The notes beneath the pieces are model-generated. The model saw only the letters and a program-made list of their open reading frames with translations. It did no database searches and had not been told where the DNA came from. Shown one piece after another: positions 10,509 to 19,183 of a stretch of DNA of 28,087 nucleotides; within the stretch, counting starts at the first letter, position 1, and the number at the start of each line of letters is the position of its first letter. Where the stretch lies: contig JADJMS010000038.1 of the NCBI GenBank assembly GCA_016709495.1, positions 1-28,087 of the forward strand. The letters are read 5' to 3'. A program made the translations under genes and the position numbers. The stretch comes from Candidatus Dechloromonas phosphorivorans. GTDB taxonomy: Bacteria > Pseudomonadota > Gammaproteobacteria > Burkholderiales > Rhodocyclaceae.

Positions 10509-11382
10509 ATGAGCCAGTCAACTGAATTTGACAGCCTGCTTCCCGCACAAACCTTCAACCGCCGGAGTTTTATCGTGACAAGTCTTGGCGCCGGATTTGC
10601 TGGCAACACAACCCGTCATGGCACAAACTGCCATAAAAACGGACAGCAATGGCCTGCTCGCGGGCGAAATCAAAGTACCGGTCAAGGATGGCGAAATGGT
10701 CGCCTACCGGGCCGCACCCATTGGCACAAGCAAGCTGCCCGTTGTGTTGGTTGTCTCAGAAATATTCGGCGCCCACGAATACATCAAGGATGTCTGCCGC
10801 CGCCTCGCCAAGCAAGGCTATTTTGCAATTGCCCCTGAACTCTTTGCCCGCCAGGGTGACCCAAGCCAGATTGCCAGCATTCCGGAAATTCTTGCCAAGA
10901 TCACCGGCAAAACACCGGATGCGCAGGTGATGAGTGATTTGGATGCCTGCGTTGCCTGGGCGACAAACAATGGCGCGAACACTGATCGTCTGGCTATCAC
11001 CGGCTTTTGCTGGGGTGGCCGGATTACTTGGCTCTACACTGCCCACAATCCCAAAACCAAAGCCGGTATCGCTTGGTATGGCCGCCTGGTTGGCCCGGTC
11101 AACGAATTCACGCCGAAGCACCCCAGCGATCTGGTTGGCCAACTCAACGCACCGGTACTCGGTCTCTACGGCGGCTTAGATACCGGCATTCCGCTCGACA
11201 CCGTTGAAGCAATGGAAAAATCATCCAAACAAGGCAGCCCGGCCGCCAAATTGTCGGAAATTCACGTATACGACAATGCGCCGCACGCCTTTCATGCTGA
11301 CTACCGACCGAGTTACCATAAGGCTGAAGCCGAAGATGGCTGGCAACGCATGCTCGCATGGCTGCGCAAGAATGGCGTTTGA
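10509..11382 (+). CDS. Tat-exported dienelactone hydrolase family protein (one frameshift)
   Basis: The ATG at 10509 follows GGAGA. The N-terminus has a twin-arginine signal (NRRSFIVTSLGAGFA), then the frame changes near 10600; the second frame continues from ATQPVMAQ to the stop at 11382. The mature alpha/beta-hydrolase has the Cys nucleophile in GFCWGGR, the Asp in GLYGGLDTGIP and the His in APHAFHADYRPSY, the Cys-Asp-His triad of dienelactone hydrolases. Total length is about 290 residues, as usual for the exported subfamily. Family members hydrolyse cyclic esters or lactones; the true substrate is unknown. It is monocistronic, or read through into the ProQ-like gene 71 bases downstream. 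Confidence 0.85.
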
Positions 11383-11453
11383 ATGCGCCTGAACAAGGCG
11401 CGAAAGCCCCGCTTCGTGCTACGCTTCGTGGCTTAACGAATACTCGTACCGAA

Positions 11454-11897
11454 ATGACTACCGCCGAACCCAAAACCAACATCCAGACCGATGCGCGCGC
11501 CCTACTCAAGGATCTGCACACCCGCTTCGAGATTTTCCGCAACCATAGCCCACTGGCCATAGGTATCGACAAGCAGGTTCTCGCCGTGTTGCCGGAGTTG
11601 GAGAAAAAGGCTTTGCGTCTGGCCATGCGTAGCCACACCATCTCGACGCGCTATCTCAAGGAAATGGAAAAGGCCACCGTACGCCTCAACCTTGACACCA
11701 CGCCCGCCGGCGAAGTCACTGATGAAAATCGAACGCACGCCGCCGAACAACTGCGCGAGCGCTTCAAAAAGCAGGCAGAACAACGCAAAGCCGTTGAGGT
11801 AGCCAACAAGGCCGCTGAAGAAGCAGCCAAAGCCGAACAACGTCGCCTGGAAAAACTCAGCCAACTCGCCGACAAATTCAGCCGCAAGCCGCGTTAA
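11454..11897 (+). CDS. ProQ/FinO-family RNA chaperone
   Basis: 147 residues from ATG 11454, the first Met that fits the family; upstream in-frame Met codons lie inside the preceding gene. Residues about 10-100 match the ProQ/FinO fold: ALLKDLHTRFEIFRNHSPLA, GIDKQVLAVLPE, LRLAMRSHTISTRYLKEM, and RLNLDTTPAGEVTDENRTHA. The C-terminal third is a highly charged Lys/Glu/Ala helix, a common extension. Proteins of this family bind structured sRNAs and mRNA 3' ends and act post-transcriptionally in the cytoplasm. The gene is intact and converges on the sigma-54 regulator 30 bases away. Confidence 0.88.
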   Translation: MTTAEPKTNIQTDARALLKDLHTRFEIFRNHSPLAIGIDKQVLAVLPELEKKALRLAMRSHTISTRYLKEMEKATVRLNLDTTPAGEVTDENRTHAAEQLRERFKKQAEQRKAVEVANKAAEEAAKAEQRRLEKLSQLADKFSRKPR

Positions 11898-11927
11898 TCA
11901 AGCCGGCCTGCTCAGGCCGTCAGCCGC

Positions 11928-13253
11928 TCAGTGGTATTTATCGATCAGCCGGTAAACATGCCGTTCGCTGATCCCCAGCACAGCCGCAGTTTTCTGCCGG
12001 TTGCCACCATATTTGGCAATTACCTGACGCAGGTATTCACGTTCGATCTGCTCCAGACTCGGCTCCTCACCAAAACGTAGCACCACTTCACCCGGTTGGT
12101 TACGCGGAATGAAGGAAAGGTGCTGAACCTGCACCTCGCTGCCAGGGCGAGCGAGAATCACCGCTCGTTCAATCGCATTGCGGACTTCACGCACATTGCC
12201 CGGCCAGTCATAGGCGAGCAATAGTTTGAGTGCATCAGGCGCCAGCGTCATCGTCGTCGTGCGGCTCAGCATGGCAAGAAAGTGGCGGGCCAGCGGCTCG
12301 ATATCCTCGCGCCGCGAGCGCAGGGGCGGCACCGTGATGACAAAGCGGGAAAGCCGAAAATAGAGGTCGCTACGAAAGGTGCCACTGCGCCCCATCGCTT
12401 CGATATCGCGATTGGTTGCCGCGACAAAGCGGGCATCGGCGCCAAGCGTCTTGTTGCCGCCCAAACGGCGGAACGTATTGCTCTCCATGACGCGCAACAG
12501 CTTGGCCTGAATAGCAGCACCGATATCGCCAATTTCATCCAGGAAAAGCGTGCTGCCACCGGCCTCTTCGATCAATCCCCGCTTTTGCCGATCAGCACCG
12601 GTAAAGGCGCCGCGTTCGTGGCCAAAAAGTTCCGATTCGAACAAGTTTTCCTGCAGGCCGCTGCCGTCAATGGCGACCAGTTCGCGGCTGGAGCGCTGGC
12701 TGCGTTCATGAATCGCCTGAGCGACCATTTCCTTGCCGGTACCGGATTCACCGAGAATCAGCACGGTGGTATCGGTAGGTGCCACTGCATTGATCATGGC
12801 CTGCACTTCACGCATGGCCGCACTTTCAAAAACCATCGGCCCGGGCCGGTGTGAGGCCAGCTTGGTCCGATAGAACTGGTTTGACTCCCGCAGTTCGGCC
12901 GTTTCCAGAACGCGCCTCACTGTCAGCTCAAGTTCGTCCACATTGACCGGTTTGGTAAGAAAGTCGGCGGCACCTTCCCGGATGGCACTCACAGCGTTGG
13001 GAATTGAGCCATAGCCAGTTAGCACGATCACCGGATACTGATTGCGGATTTCGGGAAGTATTTTCCCGGCGTTACTGTCTGGCAATTTGAAGTCGAGAAT
13101 GATGGCACTCGGTTCGATCTCACCCAACTTTTGCTGCGCCTCGGCCCAAGAAGCCGCGCCAACGGAGGCAAAGCCCATCGCCTCGATCTGCCGTCGCAAG
13201 AGCCCGTTGAAGACTGCATCGTCATCGACAACCAACAGGATTTTCTTTTTCAC
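11928..13253 (-). CDS. NtrC-family sigma-54-dependent response regulator
   Basis: 441 residues, intact. The receiver domain has Asp10-12, phospho-acceptor Asp54 (AIILDFKLPD), Thr79 and Lys101. The AAA+ domain has Walker A GESGTGKE (169-176), the sigma-54 contact loop GAFTGA (215-220) and Walker B STLFLDEIGD (about 234-243). A Fis-type helix-turn-helix ends the protein (NRQKTAAVLGISERHVYRLI). The GAFTGA loop shows that it opens sigma-54 promoters. Its ATG overlaps the kinase stop codon by 4 bases (ATGA), so the two are a cognate pair. It is the last gene of the minus-strand cluster whose first gene has a sigma-54-type promoter, which suggests autoregulation. Confidence 0.92.
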   Translation of the reverse strand: MKKKILLVVDDDAVFNGLLRRQIEAMGFASVGAASWAEAQQKLGEIEPSAIILDFKLPDSNAGKILPEIRNQYPVIVLTGYGSIPNAVSAIREGAADFLTKPVNVDELELTVRRVLETAELRESNQFYRTKLASHRPGPMVFESAAMREVQAMINAVAPTDTTVLILGESGTGKEMVAQAIHERSQRSSRELVAIDGSGLQENLFESELFGHERGAFTGADRQKRGLIEEAGGSTLFLDEIGDIGAAIQAKLLRVMESNTFRRLGGNKTLGADARFVAATNRDIEAMGRSGTFRSDLYFRLSRFVITVPPLRSRREDIEPLARHFLAMLSRTTTMTLAPDALKLLLAYDWPGNVREVRNAIERAVILARPGSEVQVQHLSFIPRNQPGEVVLRFGEEPSLEQIEREYLRQVIAKYGGNRQKTAAVLGISERHVYRLIDKYH

Positions 13254-15118
13254 GAACCATTCTCCAATACGGTTTCGGCCAATGGGAGCCGGATACGGAA
13301 GCGAGTGCCCTGCCCCAAGGTGCTATCCACCGTAATTTCCCCGCCCATCCGGTCAACGAAGTTTTTGACAATGGTCAGGCCAAGCCCGGTCCCAGCAACA
13401 CCATCGGCACGACGCGTGAAAAATGGATCGAAAATACTGCTGATATGCTCGGGTTCCATGCCGGTACCGGTATCGATGATTTCGATCCAGGCCTGACCGT
13501 CAGCGCCGCTCAAACGGGCAATCAAGGTTCCGCCATTAGGCATGGCGTGGTGAGCATTCTGAATCAGGTTAAGGAAAATCATGCGGATTTCGGCTTCGTC
13601 GGCGAACACCCGTAATTGCTCGTCGGGCAATTCCAATTGTTGCACGATAGCGTGGCTCTGCGCATCGAAAGCCAGGAGTTTCAAGGTATCGGACAGCGCC
13701 TCGCCGAGCACCACCAACTGAAGGTTATTGGTCGGTGGACGCGCCAGCAACAACAGGCGACGCGTGACCGCGATGCAATTGTCGATTTCCTGATCAATCA
13801 GCACCAGATAATCGGCGATTTGCTCGGCCGAGATATTTGTTTCCCGAATTTCTCGCGCCAAACCCTGGACACCGAGACGGACAGAACCAAGTGGATTGTG
13901 AATTTCATGCGCAATGCCGGCAGCCAACAAGCCGAGTTCGGAAAGCCTTTGCTCGTGGGAAACACGAACCACCTGGCCGAGATCGCGTACCGACTCGACG
14001 ACATAGCGCTCCTTGCCGGAGCCATTGTCGATTTCGACGAGGACGGCATGCACTTCGGCCGGGAACAGGCTACCGTCAGCCCGCTGGTGATGATGATTGG
14101 CCTTCAGGCTTCCGCCAACCTGCGTCAACTCAACAACCGGGCAAACCAGCAAGGTCGGCACACAAGGCGTGGCACGACCATGACTACACTGGTAGCAGGG
14201 ATTGTTGAGGACCGCCTCGGCCGGCATACCCAGCTGCTGGCAAAAGGCACGGTTGGCCAGAACGACCTGCATATCCGAGGCCCGAATGACACGCACGCCA
14301 TCCGGCAACCCATCAAGCAAGTCTTGAAGATAACGCTTCTGGGTTTCAGTCAGGACAATCTGCTGGGCCAAACGCTCGGCCATCGTATTGAAACTGCTTG
14401 CTGCCCGGGCTATCTCATCATCACCGCCGAGCCTGGCTCGCACACTGAGGTCGCCGGTCGCCAGGGCACGTGTGGCAGCATCAAGCGTGGCCAGCGGCTT
14501 GATGACATGGCGACGCAGCAACAGCCATAGAGTCAACAGAGTCAGCGTCAGGACGGCGGCCCCGGCCAGCAGCAGCAAGACCGCACTGCGCCAGGCGCTG
14601 TCGCGGATCGGCGCCGCATCGTAGTCAATAACCAGAACACCATTCACCGGATGCTCGGCAACAGGCCCGTGGCACGGCGTACAGGGTGCCCGATTGGGCA
14701 CCGGATTGATCGAACGCAGTACCTCGCCATCAGGCTCGAGACTCACAAACCGGCTGACTGGTTTGCCGGCGGTCGTCGCTTGCGCCACAGCCGGCATCTG
14801 GTGGCCCAATTTGGCAGGATCAGAGGCGAAACGAACCTCACCACCTGGCGCCAGAATCAGCACATCTCGTATGCCATCCAGTTCGCCCAGCTTGGCAACG
14901 ATATCGCGCAAGCCCTCGACATCACGCTTGAGCATGGCGTTTTCCCAGGTCACCTGCAGCATACGGTTCAGGCGCAAAGAGACCTCGGCCCGTTCCTGAA
15001 TCAGCTGATCCCGATAGAGACCGAGGAATAAAAGTCCCAGTAACAGCGAAGCGACACCGGCAACCAGAAGCACGCCACGCAACAGGCGGCTGCTCAAATA
15101 AGAAACACGGGTTGTCAT
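13250..15118 (-). CDS. Sensor histidine kinase with periplasmic CxxCH (haem c-type) motif and Cys-rich PAS
   Basis: 622 residues from ATG 15118; an in-frame TTG at 15139 is the alternative start. A membrane helix (about 15-35) and a second (about 178-201) enclose a periplasmic domain of about 140 residues containing C146-x2-C149-H150, a covalent haem c attachment motif. HAMP follows (about 203-255), then a PAS domain with four Cys (308, 311, 319, 326) in the pattern CYQCSHGRATPC...C. HisKA has His404 (GIAHEIHNPLGS); the HATPase has N-box NLIQNAHHAM, G1 DTGTGM and G2 GTGLGLTIV. The sequence suggests a redox-, oxidant- or gas-sensing kinase for the adjacent molybdoenzyme operon. It is coupled to the NtrC-type regulator. 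The gap to the TorD-like gene upstream is 83 bases with no obvious terminator. Confidence 0.9.
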   Translation of the reverse strand: MTTRVSYLSSRLLRGVLLVAGVASLLLGLLFLGLYRDQLIQERAEVSLRLNRMLQVTWENAMLKRDVEGLRDIVAKLGELDGIRDVLILAPGGEVRFASDPAKLGHQMPAVAQATTAGKPVSRFVSLEPDGEVLRSINPVPNRAPCTPCHGPVAEHPVNGVLVIDYDAAPIRDSAWRSAVLLLLAGAAVLTLTLLTLWLLLRRHVIKPLATLDAATRALATGDLSVRARLGGDDEIARAASSFNTMAERLAQQIVLTETQKRYLQDLLDGLPDGVRVIRASDMQVVLANRAFCQQLGMPAEAVLNNPCYQCSHGRATPCVPTLLVCPVVELTQVGGSLKANHHHQRADGSLFPAEVHAVLVEIDNGSGKERYVVESVRDLGQVVRVSHEQRLSELGLLAAGIAHEIHNPLGSVRLGVQGLAREIRETNISAEQIADYLVLIDQEIDNCIAVTRRLLLLARPPTNNLQLVVLGEALSDTLKLLAFDAQSHAIVQQLELPDEQLRVFADEAEIRMIFLNLIQNAHHAMPNGGTLIARLSGADGQAWIEIIDTGTGMEPEHISSIFDPFFTRRADGVAGTGLGLTIVKNFVDRMGGEITVDSTLGQGTRFRIRLPLAETVLENGS

Positions 15119-15201
15119 GGCATCAGGGTACTTCAGCAACGATAAAAAATCTCCGGAAACATTGCTTCATGGCCCCAGCCACTTCATATTGTTTGCCAAG
15201 T

Positions 15202-15943
15202 TTACCAACTGGGGCCGTGCATACCAGGCACAAAATGGACAGGTTCCGGGGCTGGCATGACCCCACGCTGAGGCCGAAGCTGCTCTTCAATCTCCTCCTG
15301 GCTGGGCCGTACTTCATCAAGCATTTCGCAATCAGGTCCCGCAATTGCTGGCACCAACTGTTCGTCAGCAGGATAAGTGCGCCGTAAAGGCTGTATCGCA
15401 GCGCGCTGCAATACGTGCTGAAAAATCAGGTAACCAGCGTAACAGATGGTGATCGAGAAAACTGGCCAGCGACCGCCAGTCGTCATCGCTGAGCGCAAGC
15501 TCAAGATATCGTGCGACAAATTGCAACTGGAATACCAGATGATCATCGGGCCGCATGCGCCAGTCCGGGGCCGCCAGACCACTGGCAGCATAAAGCGCCC
15601 GCAAGTCAAACATGGCTTCCTGGCAAACCAGATGATCATCCGAGAGCCAGAACGATTCACTGGGCGAGGCACCATAGGCACCGGTCAGATAGATGGCAGC
15701 AAAATCGGCCGCCAGCTCATCCAGAAAACGGCTAGGCGGTTCTGCCGGTAGCCCAGTGACCGAAGCACGCATCAGTTCGTAAGTTTGCTGGCTCGCTTGG
15801 CCAATCGGCAACATTGCCAGATTATCCGGGAAGCCAAGCAGGCTCAGTCCATTCAGGAGTGATGGCGAAATCTCCTTGTCCTGCAGCACAGCCAGGGTGA
15901 TGGCGTCATCGGCAAGCGCGACGGCAACTTCTGTTGTCAGCAT
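15202..15943 (-). CDS. TorD/DmsD-family molybdoenzyme chaperone (frameshifted near its end)
   Basis: The start ATG at 15943 shares its A with the TGA of the iron-sulfur subunit (TGATG); a GTG at 15946 is the alternative. The first 193 residues are in one frame, with the family pattern RFLDELAADFAAIYL, PSESFWLSDDHL and RPDDHLVFQLQFVARYLEL. Near 15385 the frame breaks and continues as ALILLTNSWCQQLRDLIA, the normal C-terminal helix. Another break near 15315 leads to the stop at 15202. Such chaperones bind the Tat signal of the catalytic subunit and hold it until cofactor is inserted. Its place next to a Tat-tagged molybdopterin subunit fits that job. Cytoplasmic. Confidence 0.82.
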
Positions 15944-16608
15944 CACTCGACCTTGCCTTTGCTGTGGGGAACGAAGGCAATCGACGGCTTGGTCAATTCC
16001 GGACTGGCCATGTTTTTCACCTGTCTGACTATCTTGTCATTTGGCCCGACGGCCTTGGTCTGATGCTGCCCTGCCCATAGCTTGTCAATCGGGCCGATAT
16101 CCAGCACCCGCATCATGCAGGCCATCACGCAATAAGGTTTGCGACCGGCATCGATTTCATCAACGCAAAGATTGCATTTCTGGATGATCTGTTCCTGCAC
16201 ATTCCACTGTGGTGCGCCGTAAGGACATGCCGCCTCGCACTTGCGGCAACCTATGCACAGCGTCGAGTCAATATCGACAATGCCATCCTTTTCGCGCTTC
16301 CAGATCGCCCCGGTCGGGCAGGTCGGCAGGCAGGCCGGTTCCGCACAATGGTTACAGGACATATTGACCTTGTAGGCAAATACGTCGGGAAAAGTCCCGC
16401 CTTCGACGTACATTACCCGCCGGAAGCGTGGCCCGGGCGCCAGGCCGTTCTTGTCCTTGCAGGCTATTTCGCAGGCGCGGCAGCCAATACAATCAACATT
16501 GTTATGAACAAAGCCAAACTGCATGGCCGGTTTTACCGGTTCATAGGTCTGTGCCACCTTGCGCTCAAGGGCAACCTTGACTTCTTTCATGTCGAGTTTT
16601 TTGGTCAT
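15943..16608 (-). CDS. DmsB-like four-cluster [4Fe-4S] electron-transfer subunit
   Basis: 221 residues from ATG 16608, chosen because GAGGAGCC precedes it and because 10 bases separate it from the end of the catalytic gene. Sixteen Cys form four [4Fe-4S] sites: 40/43/46/50 (CIGCRACEIAC), 85/88/93/97 (CNHCAEPACLPTC), 118/121/124/128 (CIGCRKCEAAC) and 145/148/160/164. This is the DmsB/PhsB/NrfC arrangement. It has no signal peptide of its own, so it is presumably exported as a folded complex with the Tat-tagged catalytic subunit. It would pass electrons from the cytochrome to the molybdenum subunit. Intact; it overlaps the chaperone gene. Confidence 0.92.
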   Translation of the reverse strand: MTKKLDMKEVKVALERKVAQTYEPVKPAMQFGFVHNNVDCIGCRACEIACKDKNGLAPGPRFRRVMYVEGGTFPDVFAYKVNMSCNHCAEPACLPTCPTGAIWKREKDGIVDIDSTLCIGCRKCEAACPYGAPQWNVQEQIIQKCNLCVDEIDAGRKPYCVMACMMRVLDIGPIDKLWAGQHQTKAVGPNDKIVRQVKNMASPELTKPSIAFVPHSKGKVE

Positions 16609-16618
16609 GGACGGCTCC

Positions 16619-19183
16619 TCATGCGTCGCGGCGGAAAATATAGGAACGCGCAGTAGCTTGGCTATCCCAGCCGGGACGATGTTCCAGAGCACTCTTCTTC
16701 ACATTGACCAGAATCGTATTGTAGGCAAAGGCCCCCGCCGGACTGGGTTCATCCTTGGTCAGAAAATCGGGATTGCCGGAGCGGTCAACACCCTGCTTGT
16801 CGAGATCCATCCATGAGCCTTCGAAAACCACCACCACACCTGGCAGGCAGCGTTCGGTGACATAGGCGGGAACAACCACTTTGCCGCGCGCGTTCCACGC
16901 TTCGACAATATCGCCGGTGACAATGCCGAGCTTTCTTGCATCACTGGCATTCATGGTGATTTCCTGCTGATAGGTTTCACGTAGCCAGGGAATATTGTTG
17001 AAGATCGAGTGCGTACGCCAACGCGGATGCGGAGTGACCATGTGGAATGGATAATCTTTTACCAAGGCGTGCCCCATCCATTCAAACGGCTCTATCCATT
17101 TGGGGATGGACGGAATCGGGTAACCCCACTGGGTCCGGGTCCAGTCCTTGACCTTGGCCAACGTGGTCGACAGGATCTCGATTTTGCCGGACGGAGTTTC
17201 GAATGGCACGCCATCCTCGATTTGCTCGCGGAAAGCAACATGCGGCTTGTCGAAGGTGAATTTGTAAACGCCATGCCGTTTGAAATCTTCCCAGGACATG
17301 CTTACGCCCTGGTTCGCCTGCACCTTTTTCCACCAAGCCACCAGATAGGCTTCATCGACCGCCTCGGGATCCTGGAAATAGCTGCGCTCAGCACGCGGGT
17401 TGTAGCGCTTGCCAAAGTCCTTGAGCGCCGGATCGAGTTGTTCCAGACGATAGGCCAGCTCGGTATAGATCTGCAGATCAGTCTTCGATTCGCCCATCGG
17501 CTCAATGACTTTGGGACGATGGATGTAGTAATGCCCCTTGTACCAGGGCAAGCCCACATCATGACGTTCGAAGTGGGTGGCAATCGGCAGCAGGACATCG
17601 GCCCACAGCCCGGAAGGTGTGATGGTTGAATCGGAGCAGACCACCAGTTCCAGTTTCTTGATCGCCTCGATTTCCTTGTTGATATTGGTCAGTTGGTTGA
17701 ACCAGTCGGAACCGTGCCAGAAAATCGCCTTGATATTTGGGATCTTGCCATCCAGCTCATCCTCGCGCGGCCAACAACCGATTTCCTCGCGTTTTACATT
17801 TGGATAATTGATGACACAGTGCGCCCAGCGATCCGACTTGATTGATGCCCACCAGAGGTTGGCGTTTTCGTCGTAAGGATAAGCCACCGACTCGGCATGC
17901 CAACCCTTGCCGACGCCCTCGGCACAGCCGCCGAGTATGCCGATGTTGCCGGTCATCGCCTGCACTGCGGCCGCCATGCGGTTGTACTGCTCGCCATAAG
18001 CATTGCGCCCCGGTCCCCAGGAGGCTTTGAGGGCGGCTGGTTTGGTGCGGGCATACATATCGGCCAGCTTCTTGATATCTGCTGCCGATACGCCACAAAT
18101 CGTCTCGGCCCATTCCGGGGTCTTTGGTGTCTGATCGTTGGTGCCGAGGATGTAATCCTTGAAACTCTCCTGATCTTTCGCCCACTCCGGCATCGTGCCG
18201 GCATCCATGCCCTGACAGAATTTGTTGATGAATATCTGATCCTGCAGGTTGTTGGCAAATATGTAGTGCGCCATGCCGGCGAGCATCGCCGCATCGGTAT
18301 TCGGGCGGATGGGAATCCACCACGCATCGTAGGCGGCGGCGGAATCGGTGTATTGCGGATCGACGACGACAAATTTGCAGCCACGCTGCTTGGCCAGCCG
18401 CATGTAATAGAAGGTGTTACCGCCATGAAATGTGTAGGCCGGGTTCCAACCCCACATGATGATCAGCTTGCCGGAAGCAAAAGCATCGTCCTCATTGCCA
18501 TCGTGAATGGTGCCGAAGGTCATGTTCGACGAAAAGGTCGTCCCCTGATAACTCGGCACCGACCAGGAGTTGGTCCGGCAACCGAACATGCCAAGAAAGC
18601 GCGCCAGCAATCCTTCGATCTGGTCCGACTTGTGCAGCACGCCATACGAACTGCCGGCATAGGCCTGATCGAGAATGGCTGTCGGCCCGTACTTCTGCTT
18701 CAACTCCACCATTTTGCTGGCGATGTGGTTCAGCGCCTCGTCCCACGAAACGCGCTTGAACTTGCCCTCGCCACGTTCGCCGACGCGCATCATCGGGTAG
18801 AGCAGACGTTCCGGTGAATAAAGGCGTGAGCGGTAGGAACGCCCGCGTAGACAGGCCCGCAATTGTGGCTCGGCAAACGTATCCTTGCCGAATGCGCCGC
18901 CAGCCTGATAGCGCCCGTCGTCGGTGGACAAGCGGACGATGACGTCGCCCTTTTTATGCGCCACCAGCATGTGGCGCGAACCGCAATTATGGTCGCAGGA
19001 AGTGACGACCGTCGTCAGCTGGTCATCGCGCAGGTAAGGCTCATGGGCGAAGGCTTCGGCATCCTTCTGCTCAAGCGCCAGTTCGAGAAAGCCACTGGTA
19101 GCGGCGAGTGCCGTCCCGGCGGCTGAGGTTTTCAGAAAACTGCGACGCGCCGGATTAAGAATTGAGAACGGGAGCTTGTTCAT
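16619..19183 (-). CDS. DMSO reductase-family molybdopterin catalytic subunit (DmsA-like, Tat-exported)
   Basis: 854 residues from ATG 19183, overlapping the cytochrome stop by 4 bases (ATGA). The Tat signal is PARRSFLKTSAAG (Arg13-Arg14). The N-terminal Fe-S motif is C63-x3-C67-x3-H71-x39-C111: where DmsA has a third Cys (CGSRC) this protein has His (CGSRH). CLRGRSYRSRLYSPERLLYP and GEGKFKRVSWDEAL then match DmsA closely. By eye the molybdenum ligand of DmsA aligns with Ser211 (VPSYQG), favouring S-oxide/N-oxide chemistry over the Asp-ligated nitrate/chlorate type. The C-terminal cofactor-binding domain is present (TPHPRWRTHS, NASDARKLGIVTGDIVE). Intact, periplasmic. The substrate is undetermined: DMSO, methionine sulfoxide, another S-oxide or an oxyanion are all possible. 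Confidence 0.92.
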   Translation of the reverse strand: MNKLPFSILNPARRSFLKTSAAGTALAATSGFLELALEQKDAEAFAHEPYLRDDQLTTVVTSCDHNCGSRHMLVAHKKGDVIVRLSTDDGRYQAGGAFGKDTFAEPQLRACLRGRSYRSRLYSPERLLYPMMRVGERGEGKFKRVSWDEALNHIASKMVELKQKYGPTAILDQAYAGSSYGVLHKSDQIEGLLARFLGMFGCRTNSWSVPSYQGTTFSSNMTFGTIHDGNEDDAFASGKLIIMWGWNPAYTFHGGNTFYYMRLAKQRGCKFVVVDPQYTDSAAAYDAWWIPIRPNTDAAMLAGMAHYIFANNLQDQIFINKFCQGMDAGTMPEWAKDQESFKDYILGTNDQTPKTPEWAETICGVSAADIKKLADMYARTKPAALKASWGPGRNAYGEQYNRMAAAVQAMTGNIGILGGCAEGVGKGWHAESVAYPYDENANLWWASIKSDRWAHCVINYPNVKREEIGCWPREDELDGKIPNIKAIFWHGSDWFNQLTNINKEIEAIKKLELVVCSDSTITPSGLWADVLLPIATHFERHDVGLPWYKGHYYIHRPKVIEPMGESKTDLQIYTELAYRLEQLDPALKDFGKRYNPRAERSYFQDPEAVDEAYLVAWWKKVQANQGVSMSWEDFKRHGVYKFTFDKPHVAFREQIEDGVPFETPSGKIEILSTTLAKVKDWTRTQWGYPIPSIPKWIEPFEWMGHALVKDYPFHMVTPHPRWRTHSIFNNIPWLRETYQQEITMNASDARKLGIVTGDIVEAWNARGKVVVPAYVTERCLPGVVVVFEGSWMDLDKQGVDRSGNPDFLTKDEPSPAGAFAYNTILVNVKKSALEHRPGWDSQATARSYIFRRDA

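Noticed and set aside
13616..14530. 304-residue open frame on the plus strand
   Set aside because: Lies fully antisense to the intact sensor kinase, with no family motif; open by chance in GC-rich coding DNA.
17897..18817. 306-residue open frame on the plus strand
   Set aside because: Antisense to the molybdenum subunit, which is intact and strongly conserved.
16619..19183. Assignment as selenate, chlorate, perchlorate or nitrate reductase
   Set aside because: Those enzymes have an Asp molybdenum ligand and different partner subunits; the aligned residue here is Ser and the sequence follows DmsA. The substrate is left open.
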